From an uncultured Pelagibacteraceae bacterium (GTDB taxonomy: Bacteria; Pseudomonadota; Alphaproteobacteria; Pelagibacterales; Pelagibacteraceae), in contig CACMXS010000001.1 of NCBI GenBank assembly GCA_902617715.1, positions 33,361 through 97,360 on the forward strand: 64,000 bases of DNA. The letters run 5' to 3'. This document shows positions 56,578 to 64,000 of this stretch, piece after piece (the stretch's first letter is position 1; each line of letters starts with the position of its first letter). Below the pieces are notes generated by a model, which was not told where the DNA came from, did no database searches, and saw nothing but the letters and a program-made list of their open reading frames with translations. Position numbers and translations under genes: made by a program.

Positions 56578-58792
56578 CTAAAGGCTTGCCTGTTGCAAGG
56601 GTATGTTTGATTCTATCTTGGGTTTGTTTCATTTCAATTAATTTCATAAAGGCATCAAGTTCTAATTTAAATAAATCATCCTCTGACAAAGTTTTATCCA
56701 TTGATGTATCTCCACCACTAAGAACATTAGCTAGCTCTTTTGCAACTGTCATACCATGATCTAGAATAACTTTTTCATTGTAAAGTTTATCTAAAATTTT
56801 GTTCATCTCTCCAATAACAACCTTTCCAGGTAAATTAAATTTAAGTTCATCAGGAGCTTTAAAATTTTTGTTTTCATTTAATATTTTCTTTGAAACTTCC
56901 AATAAACTATTCCTATTCATAATTTTTTTATTTTCAGGTAATAGATATTTTAATGGTTCTGCTTCAACTGGAGAAGTGGCTGTTCTTCCGTAACCAATAA
57001 TATCAAATACTTTTAATGGTGCATAATTTGGATCTTTTTTTGCTTCATCTGTATCAAGCCATCTTGCTAACATTTCTTTGCAACCTCCACCTGCAGGGAT
57101 TAAACCAACAATGGTCTCAACAAGTCCAATTACTATATTTGTATGAGATGCCACAAAATTACTTTGAACTAAGACCTCAAACCCACCACCCAATGTCAGG
57201 CCAGATGGTGCAGATATAACAGGATGTTTGGAGTACTTAAGATGTTTGCATGTTTCTTGAAAGTACTTAATAAACTTTTCAATTGATTTAAAGTCATTCT
57301 TGTCAGCAAATTGCATTGTGTAGGTTAAATTTACTCCAGCTGAAAACTGCATACTTTCGTTAATTATTATTAAAGGTTTATCAGTAGCTTTCTTAAGTGC
57401 ATCCATTGAGTCATAATCTAAAGCATTAGCTTTAGTGGTAAACTCAACTATATTATAATCATTAAATCTATAGATTGATGCCGAACTGTTTCCATCAACG
57501 CTTAATGCTGTTTTTTTAACCTTACCTAAAGTTTCTATAGAAGTATATTTTTGTCTTACTCCATAGAAATTTTCATTTTTTGTTTCTGCTAAATTTTCTA
57601 AAAATTTATTACCTTTAAAGTTGTCAACTTTCTCAAAAAAATTTTTTACCCCTATTTCTTCAAGCATCTCGAAAGGACCTTTGGCCCAATTAAAACCAAG
57701 TCTCATAGCTTCATCAATATCATTGAATTCTTTTGTAATTGCAGGAACTAATGAGGATGCATACTTGATAATTTTTTCTAAAACAGACCAAGCGTATTCA
57801 CCGTATTTATCATTTCTATTAATAAGACTTTTCAAATCAACTTTATCAGATTTTATATCAATTTTTTTACTTGGCGAATAATCCCCAGTTTGAAGATTGA
57901 TAGCTTCCATAATTTTTCCATTTTCAGTCTTTTTCATTCTATAAAAGCCACCTTTGCCTTTTCTTCCTGTGTAGCCAGTTTCAATTAACTTTTTTACTAA
58001 TGGGATTTCTTTTGCAACATCATGAAACTCATCGGACTCTGGAAGTTCTTTAATAAAACTTTTTAAAACATCGGCCATCAAATCAATACCAATCAGATCA
58101 TAAAGACCAAAAACTCCTGTTTTTGGAATACCCATTGGTCTTCCAAATATTGCATCAGCTTCCTCTACAGTAAGCTTCATCTTAAATGCTTCGGTCATTG
58201 CTATTTGCATAGCGTATACACCTACTCTATTTCCTAAAAATCCAGGTGTATCATTACAAATAATTGCTCCTTTACCTAATTCAACTTCGCAAAATTCTTT
58301 TAATTGATTTATTTTATTTAAATCATTGTCCTCATTTTTTACAATTTCAAGAAGTCCCATGTATCTAACGGGGTTAAAAAAGTGAGTAATACAAAAATCT
58401 TTTTTTTGTTCTTTATCTAAATTTTGGGACAATACTTTAATCGGAATAGATGATGTATTAGATGAAACTATTGCACCCTCTTTTCGACTTTCAAAAATTT
58501 TTTTATAAATTTGGTGTTTGATATCAATTCTTTCAACAACTGCCTCAACAATCCAGTCTGCTTTTTCAACAACTGAAAAATCATCATTAATATTTCCAAC
58601 TTTGATATTATTTATTTTTGATTTATCTATTAATAATGGTGGTCTAGATTTATGAATTCTCTCTCTTGCATTTTCACTTATTTCAGTTTTTAAATCTAGC
58701 AATGTAACTGGAATATCTGCATTACAAAGATGTGCTGCAATACCACTTCCCATTGTACCTGAACCAATCACCACTACGTTCTTAATCTTCAT
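56570..58792 (-). CDS. 3-hydroxyacyl-CoA dehydrogenase / enoyl-CoA hydratase fusion (HAD N-terminal, FadN-like order)
   Basis: VVVIGSGTMGSGIAAHLCNA N-terminus; C-terminal crotonase SAPSGLTLGGGFEVLVQ..GLVETIVGLIPAGGG. Confidence 0.9.
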   Translation of the reverse strand: MKIKNVVVIGSGTMGSGIAAHLCNADIPVTLLDLKTEISENARERIHKSRPPLLIDKSKINNIKVGNINDDFSVVEKADWIVEAVVERIDIKHQIYKKIFESRKEGAIVSSNTSSIPIKVLSQNLDKEQKKDFCITHFFNPVRYMGLLEIVKNEDNDLNKINQLKEFCEVELGKGAIICNDTPGFLGNRVGVYAMQIAMTEAFKMKLTVEEADAIFGRPMGIPKTGVFGLYDLIGIDLMADVLKSFIKELPESDEFHDVAKEIPLVKKLIETGYTGRKGKGGFYRMKKTENGKIMEAINLQTGDYSPSKKIDIKSDKVDLKSLINRNDKYGEYAWSVLEKIIKYASSLVPAITKEFNDIDEAMRLGFNWAKGPFEMLEEIGVKNFFEKVDNFKGNKFLENLAETKNENFYGVRQKYTSIETLGKVKKTALSVDGNSSASIYRFNDYNIVEFTTKANALDYDSMDALKKATDKPLIIINESMQFSAGVNLTYTMQFADKNDFKSIEKFIKYFQETCKHLKYSKHPVISAPSGLTLGGGFEVLVQSNFVASHTNIVIGLVETIVGLIPAGGGCKEMLARWLDTDEAKKDPNYAPLKVFDIIGYGRTATSPVEAEPLKYLLPENKKIMNRNSLLEVSKKILNENKNFKAPDELKFNLPGKVVIGEMNKILDKLYNEKVILDHGMTVAKELANVLSGGDTSMDKTLSEDDLFKLELDAFMKLIEMKQTQDRIKHTLATGKPLVN

Positions 58793-58804
58793 GAAATAAT
58801 ACTA

Positions 58805-59659
58805 CTATTGATTTATTCCTCTGAGTCTTTCAGATCTTCTTCTTAAAAGTTCAGCGGTTACCAAAATTAGTGTTGATAAAATAATCAAACAAGTTGCTAC
58901 AGCTAAAATTGTTGGACTCAACTGTTCTCTTAAACCAGTCCACATTTGAATTGGAATGGTTGTATTTTCTAATCCAGCCAAAAATAAAACTACAACAACT
59001 TCATCAAATGATGTTACAAATGCAAATAAACCTCCTGAGATAACTCCTGGTAAAATTAATGGTAGGGTTATTTTCATAAAAGTATTTACTGGATCACTTC
59101 CCAAGCTTGCGGCAGCTCTTGTAACACTATGATCAAATCCTGATAATGTAGCTGTAACAGTTATCACAACAAAAGGTGTTCCTAAAATAATGTGAGCTAA
59201 AACAATACCAGTATGGGTCGCTGCCAAACCAGCTTTTGCCATAAAGAAAAATATTGCAACACCAGAAATAATTAAAGGCACAATCATTGGAGAAATTAAA
59301 ACAGCCATTATCAAACCTTTATAAGGCATATGTCTGCTGCTCAAACCTAATGCAGCGACTGTTCCAAGTATAACAGAACCAATTGTGGCAAAGATTGCTA
59401 TAATGAAACTATTTTTAGCTGCTAATCCCCATGGATTTTTTGTTCCATAAATCATATCCTTATACCATCTCAAAGAAAAAGCATCTGGATCTAGACGCTT
59501 CATGCCTTCAGAAAAGCTCAAAAACTCTTCTGCATTAAATGATAATGGAAAGATTACAAATAAAGGTGCGATTAGAAAAAAGAAAACTGCACCACAAATT
59601 GTAAGATAAATATAATGCCAAATTCTATAATGTGGTTCAGTATATTTTGGTAAAGCCAT
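58805..59659 (-). CDS. potC: Spermidine/putrescine-type ABC permease
   Basis: Binding-protein-dependent permease; SLGSDPVNTFMKITLPLILPGVISG EAA loop. Confidence 0.88.
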   Translation of the reverse strand: MALPKYTEPHYRIWHYIYLTICGAVFFFLIAPLFVIFPLSFNAEEFLSFSEGMKRLDPDAFSLRWYKDMIYGTKNPWGLAAKNSFIIAIFATIGSVILGTVAALGLSSRHMPYKGLIMAVLISPMIVPLIISGVAIFFFMAKAGLAATHTGIVLAHIILGTPFVVITVTATLSGFDHSVTRAAASLGSDPVNTFMKITLPLILPGVISGGLFAFVTSFDEVVVVLFLAGLENTTIPIQMWTGLREQLSPTILAVATCLIILSTLILVTAELLRRRSERLRGINQ

Positions 59660-59664
59660 CTTTA

Positions 59665-60918
59665 TTAACCTAATTTAATATTATCAATTCCAACTATTTT
59701 ATTATAAAGCCAATAAATCACTAAAACCCCACTCAACAACATTAAACCCATCGCAGATGCAAAGCTCCAATCAAGTGTACTCTTCATGTGAAAGGCAATT
59801 TGGTTACTTATTAAAGTTCCAGATGCACCACCTACTAATGCAGGTGTTATGTAATAACCGATTGCTAAGATAAATACCAATAAACAGCCTGCACCTATTC
59901 CAGGTATCGTTAGTGGAAAATAAACCTTCCAAAATGCAACGAACGGTGTTCCACCTAGTGATTTGCCAGCTCTCATTAAGCTTGGTGAGATAGTTTTCAT
60001 TACACTGTAAAGTGGTAGGACCATAAACGGCAATAGTATTTGGGTCATTGCTACATAACTTCCTGTTTTGTTGTACATCATTTCAGGTCTATTATCATCT
60101 GCAACCAATCCAATCCCCACAAAGAAATCATTAACTATTCCTTGTTGTTGCAACAAGATCATCCAACTAGCAGTCCTTACAAGTAATGAAGTCCAAAACG
60201 GTAGCAATACGCAGATCATTAATAAGTTACTGTACTTCATAGGTAAAGTAGCTAATAAATGGGCTATTGGATAAGCCATTAAGAAACAAAAGACCGTAAC
60301 AAAGAATGCAATTTCCAAAGTTCGTAACCACAACACTCTGTGAATTCTTCTGTCTTCCTCAACACTTACTATTTTTCCCTCTTCATTTACATACATATCC
60401 ATTCCTTTTAGATATTTTTGACCTGTAAATTCAGGAGCTCTTCTTTGAATTGCTCTCCAGTACTCAACATCAGCCCATCTTTTATGAACTGACATTATTT
60501 GTTCTTTATAATTTCCTTCTTCAAATTTTTTTGATGCTCTACGAAGTTTCTTAATTATACTTTTAAATCCATTTTTTGTGTAATTTAACTGAGTAGATAA
60601 TTTTCCCTCACGTTTATCTTCAACTAATTTGACAAAATCTTCATGGAAAGCAGCAAAAACTTCTTCATCAGGCAGTTCTTGACCATCCCAGTTTTCCATT
60701 GCTTTAAATGTTTTGGGTAACATTTGTGTTACCATTTTATCATCAACACTTCTAAACAACATATCACCTATTGGAAATACATAAGTAATTATTAAGAAGA
60801 ATAGTAAAGGTGCAACAAGTAAGAATGCTTTGATTTTATTTTTTTTTTCAGCTTTCTTTAGACTTACCTCTAAAGGTATACCGTCTGTTGTTAAAATCTG
60901 TTTTGTTTCTGAACTCAT
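59665..60918 (-). CDS. potB: Spermidine/putrescine-type ABC permease
   Basis: SLGGTPFVAFWKVYFPLTIPGIGAG EAA loop; long soluble insertion between TM1 and TM2. Confidence 0.88.
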   Translation of the reverse strand: MSSETKQILTTDGIPLEVSLKKAEKKNKIKAFLLVAPLLFFLIITYVFPIGDMLFRSVDDKMVTQMLPKTFKAMENWDGQELPDEEVFAAFHEDFVKLVEDKREGKLSTQLNYTKNGFKSIIKKLRRASKKFEEGNYKEQIMSVHKRWADVEYWRAIQRRAPEFTGQKYLKGMDMYVNEEGKIVSVEEDRRIHRVLWLRTLEIAFFVTVFCFLMAYPIAHLLATLPMKYSNLLMICVLLPFWTSLLVRTASWMILLQQQGIVNDFFVGIGLVADDNRPEMMYNKTGSYVAMTQILLPFMVLPLYSVMKTISPSLMRAGKSLGGTPFVAFWKVYFPLTIPGIGAGCLLVFILAIGYYITPALVGGASGTLISNQIAFHMKSTLDWSFASAMGLMLLSGVLVIYWLYNKIVGIDNIKLG

Positions 60919-60920
60919 AA

Positions 60921-60951
60921 ATAAAAAGGGCGGTTATAAATAACCGCCCTT
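60921..60951 (-). terminator. Strong hairpin between SBP and permease genes (attenuator/terminator)
   Basis: On minus strand AAGGGCGGTTAT-TT-ATAACCGCCCTT followed by TTTAT. Confidence 0.88.
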
Positions 60952-60988
60952 AAATTATAATATATAATTAAGTTTAATAAAACTTAAA

Positions 60989-62116
60989 TTATAGACCAGC
61001 TTTCATAGCTTCCCATTTTTCACCAAGCTCTGTACCGTTATCAGCCCAGAAAATTGGATCTACTAGGAAGTAGTTTTTAGTGTTAGCTGGTGCAGTTGGC
61101 ATTTGTGGTACCATGTTAGTCTTACCATCTTTATACCAAGGCTCACCTTTTTCCATAATACTAATTGAAGATTTTCTCCAAGGAGCATATGCGATGTATT
61201 TAGCACTTCCTGCTAACATCTCTGCACTAGTCATCATAGCTAAAGCTTTTTTAGCCATACCATTAGCATCGTTTGGTCCACCTTTAACTTGTACGAAATA
61301 TTCGTAGTCAAGACCTTGGCCATCCCAAACTTGTTTGATTGGTGCACCTTCTCCAATTTCAGCATTGAAGAATCTACCGTTCCAACCAGTAGCCATTACT
61401 ACTTCACCTGATACTAACAGTTCTGGTGGTTGAGCACCTGCAGACCAAAATACACATCCACCGTTAGGATCTGTGCAAAGTTTTTTGATCTTATTCATTG
61501 CTCTTTCAACACCTTTTTCTGTTTCTAAAGCTTTGTAGATTTTTGCTCCGCCTTTACCTGGCTTGATACCATCTGCAGCTAAAGCGATCTCTAAATTAGT
61601 TAGAGCGCTTTTGTAGATAGCTCTTTTTCCAGGGAATTTCTTTGTGTTAAAGAAATCTTTGATAGTCTTTGGAGTACCTTTAACATTATTAGTGTTATAA
61701 GCATAGTTCCAAGAATATAAGATATTTCCTACAGCACATTTACTTGGCATTGCAGTAAAGAAATCTTTACTTGCTGGAGTTCCATCTGGAGCTGGTGGAA
61801 AGTCTTTATCGAAATCAAATTCAACAAATAAACCTTCATCACATCCAGTGATAGTATCCATTGCAAACACGTCGATTATATCCCACGTGATCTTTCCAGC
61901 TTCTTTTTGTGCTTTGATTTCTGATAAACCGCCTGAATAGTCAACCCAAGCAATGTTAATGCCTAGTTTTTTAGCAGTTGGATCACCATATCCTAACTTT
62001 TGAGACTCAGTATAAGCCCCACCCCAAGACACTGCAGTTACTGTTGTTGCAAATGCTGAAGAAGTTAGTGAAAGTACAAAAGAAATAGCTAGTAATATTT
62101 TACTAAGTTTTTTCAT
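60989..62116 (-). CDS. potD: Polyamine-type periplasmic binding protein (start reassigned to ATG at 62116)
   Basis: MKKLSKILLAISFVLSLTSSAFA signal; GGAGG just upstream of 62116; PotD-like fold sequence. Confidence 0.88.
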   Translation of the reverse strand: MKKLSKILLAISFVLSLTSSAFATTVTAVSWGGAYTESQKLGYGDPTAKKLGINIAWVDYSGGLSEIKAQKEAGKITWDIIDVFAMDTITGCDEGLFVEFDFDKDFPPAPDGTPASKDFFTAMPSKCAVGNILYSWNYAYNTNNVKGTPKTIKDFFNTKKFPGKRAIYKSALTNLEIALAADGIKPGKGGAKIYKALETEKGVERAMNKIKKLCTDPNGGCVFWSAGAQPPELLVSGEVVMATGWNGRFFNAEIGEGAPIKQVWDGQGLDYEYFVQVKGGPNDANGMAKKALAMMTSAEMLAGSAKYIAYAPWRKSSISIMEKGEPWYKDGKTNMVPQMPTAPANTKNYFLVDPIFWADNGTELGEKWEAMKAGL

Positions 62117-62215
62117 TTTTCCTCCGTTTAAACGTTTGTAAAAACAAATTAAAGCAAGTCTAGATACCAGAGTCAACAGGCGTTTTTATCTTATTCTATA
62201 GTGATTCTAAGATGT

Positions 62216-63301
62216 TTATTTTGGGTCTAAAGCTCGAGCATCTGCACTATTCCAACCAATCTTAATTTCATTACCAAGTTTGATATCAAGATTAGCAGAG
62301 CTGTTAGGAACTTTTAAAATAAATTCTGGATTTCCTAATAAATTTATTCGAACTCTTGTATGGTCACCATGGTAAATAACTTCCTCAATTTTTCCATTAT
62401 GAATGTTGTCCATTTTTTCTTTAGGATTGATTAAAGCTCTTTCAGGTCTTAATGAAACTTTTGTTCTCTCTCCTTTGGATTTAACTGAGATTGGGTTGGC
62501 CATTATTTCAGCATTAGAAAGTTTAACTTTACATTTTCCATCTGATATATCCGAAACTTCACCGTTAAATGTATTATTTTCTCCAATAAATTCAGCAACA
62601 AATGAATTTACAGGTTTTTCGTATAATTCATCTGGACTTGAAAGCTGCTGAACCTTTCCATCATTAAATACTGCTATACGATTTGACATTGTTAATGCTT
62701 CACTTTGATCATGAGTTACATAAACTACAGTTACTCCAATGCTTTCATGAATGTGTTTGATCTCATATTGCATACTTTCTCTTAAATTTTTATCTAATGC
62801 TCCCAAAGGCTCATCCATTAAAACTAATTGTGGATCAAATACTAACGATCTTGCTACCGCTACCCTTTGTTGTTGTCCTCCAGATAATTGTCCAGGCATC
62901 CTCGATGCAAAACCTTGAAGCGATACCATAGATAATGCCTTATCAATCTTTTTGTCTGCTTCATCTTTTGGAATTTTTCTTACTCTTAATGGAAATGCTA
63001 AATTTTCATAAACTGTCATGTGTGGAAATAAAGCATAATTTTGAAATACCATTCCAATTCCTCTTTTGTGCGGAGGTATACTTGAAATTGCTTTTCCACC
63101 TAAATAAATTTCTCCATTAGTTGGGGTTTCAAATCCAGCTAACATCATTAAGCAAGTTGTTTTTCCAGAACCAGAAGGTCCTAACATTGTGATAAACTCA
63201 CCTTCAGCAATGTCTAATTGAAGATTCTTGACAACTAAAACTTTACCGTCATAACTTTTATCTACGTTTTCAAACTTTACGAAATCTTTTTGTTTTGACA
63301 T
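62216..63301 (-). CDS. potA: Polyamine-type ABC ATP-binding protein
   Basis: MLGPSGSGKTTCLMMLAGFE, LSGGQQQRVAVARSL, LMDEPLGALDKNLRE, TOBE-like C-terminus. Confidence 0.92.
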   Translation of the reverse strand: MSKQKDFVKFENVDKSYDGKVLVVKNLQLDIAEGEFITMLGPSGSGKTTCLMMLAGFETPTNGEIYLGGKAISSIPPHKRGIGMVFQNYALFPHMTVYENLAFPLRVRKIPKDEADKKIDKALSMVSLQGFASRMPGQLSGGQQQRVAVARSLVFDPQLVLMDEPLGALDKNLRESMQYEIKHIHESIGVTVVYVTHDQSEALTMSNRIAVFNDGKVQQLSSPDELYEKPVNSFVAEFIGENNTFNGEVSDISDGKCKVKLSNAEIMANPISVKSKGERTKVSLRPERALINPKEKMDNIHNGKIEEVIYHGDHTRVRINLLGNPEFILKVPNSSANLDIKLGNEIKIGWNSADARALDPK

Positions 63302-63352
63302 AAAATAAATAACTTTAAAACATTTGTAGATATAAATTTCAACCTTAAATAA

Positions 63353-64000
63353 TTAGCTTTTAACGTGTAGTTCTTTAGACATATCACAGAATAACTCTGC
63401 TCCTTTATCTGTAACCCTTACTGCTTCTGAAGCCTCAACACCCCAGTCTCCAAACTGCATCACTGCGATCATGTGGAAACAAATATTTGGCTCTAAGGGT
63501 GTCATGTCACCTTTGTAGATATTTAATGTGTGTTCACCCCAATCAGGTGGGTATCCAATTCCTATGGAATAACCTGTCCTAGATGTTTTTTCTATTCCAT
63601 ATTTATCTAATATTTTCCAAAATGCTTGTGCCACATCATCTACAGTATTGCCTGGTTTTGTAGCATCAATGCCAGCTTGTAAGGCCTCTATTGTTTTTTT
63701 CATCGTATCAATTTTTAATTGATCTGGTTTTCCCAACAAAACAGTTCGAGCCATCGGAGCATGATATCTTTTATAAACTCCTGAAAGTTCAATAATCGTT
63801 GCCTCACCTTCTACAAATTCATCTTGAGTTGCTGTTAAGTGAGAGGCTGAAGTGCCTTTTCCAGTTGGCAGTAATGTTGCAATACTGGAATATTCCCCTC
63901 CAAATTCTGGAGTTCCATAAAACAGAGCTTTTTGTATTTCCCCAACAGCATCACATTGTCTAACACCTGGTTTTATTACATCAAAAGCTGTTTTCATTCC
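63353..64000 (-). CDS. M24-family hydrolase (ectoine hydrolase/DoeA-like?), truncated by window edge
   Basis: GYSIGIGYPPDWGEHTLNIYKGD..LEPNICFHMIAVMQFGDWGVEASEAVRVT; ORF continues to window edge. Confidence 0.6.
   Translation of the reverse strand, partial: GMKTAFDVIKPGVRQCDAVGEIQKALFYGTPEFGGEYSSIATLLPTGKGTSASHLTATQDEFVEGEATIIELSGVYKRYHAPMARTVLLGKPDQLKIDTMKKTIEALQAGIDATKPGNTVDDVAQAFWKILDKYGIEKTSRTGYSIGIGYPPDWGEHTLNIYKGDMTPLEPNICFHMIAVMQFGDWGVEASEAVRVTDKGAELFCDMSKELHVKS

Noticed and set aside
1-64000. CRISPR arrays, tRNA/rRNA genes, IS elements, prophage, toxin-antitoxin systems
   Set aside because: No repeat-spacer periodicity, cloverleaf-like intergenic segments, transposase/integrase motifs or phage genes were seen by eye; short intergenic gaps leave little room

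Overview
This AT-rich, very compact window looks like an alphaproteobacterial SAR11/Pelagibacter-type chromosome: short intergenic gaps, many 1-13 bp gene overlaps and typical Pelagibacterales proteins. The taxonomy is inferred from protein and compositional style, not from a search. The dominant theme is catabolism of methylated amines and other reduced nitrogen. From left to right: soxBDAG-type sarcosine oxidase / N-methylglutamate-dehydrogenase-like genes plus fhs; a tmm-like flavin monooxygenase; a TMAO-type ABC transporter (SBP, ATPase, permease) interrupted by three small genes including a MORN-repeat protein; a DUF1989+GcvT fusion resembling TMAO demethylase Tdm; a solo FAD oxidoreductase; two different glutamine-synthetase-like ligases; mgsABC-like glutamate-synthase modules; and amt with a small membrane protein. 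Further right are an allantoin degradation block (puuE, alc, allA), agmatinase, aldehyde dehydrogenase, potABCD and an M24 hydrolase. Housekeeping genes include purEK, csp, acnA, zapE, a bamB-like gene, phrB and csaA. I saw no tRNA, rRNA, CRISPR array, prophage or IS element. I found three unlisted small ORFs, four good intrinsic-terminator hairpins (two of them placed just after ABC-transporter binding-protein genes), hairpins flanking the cold-shock gene, and a perfect inverted repeat in the tmm divergent promoter. All functional names come from reading motifs and from memory of families; no database search was run.
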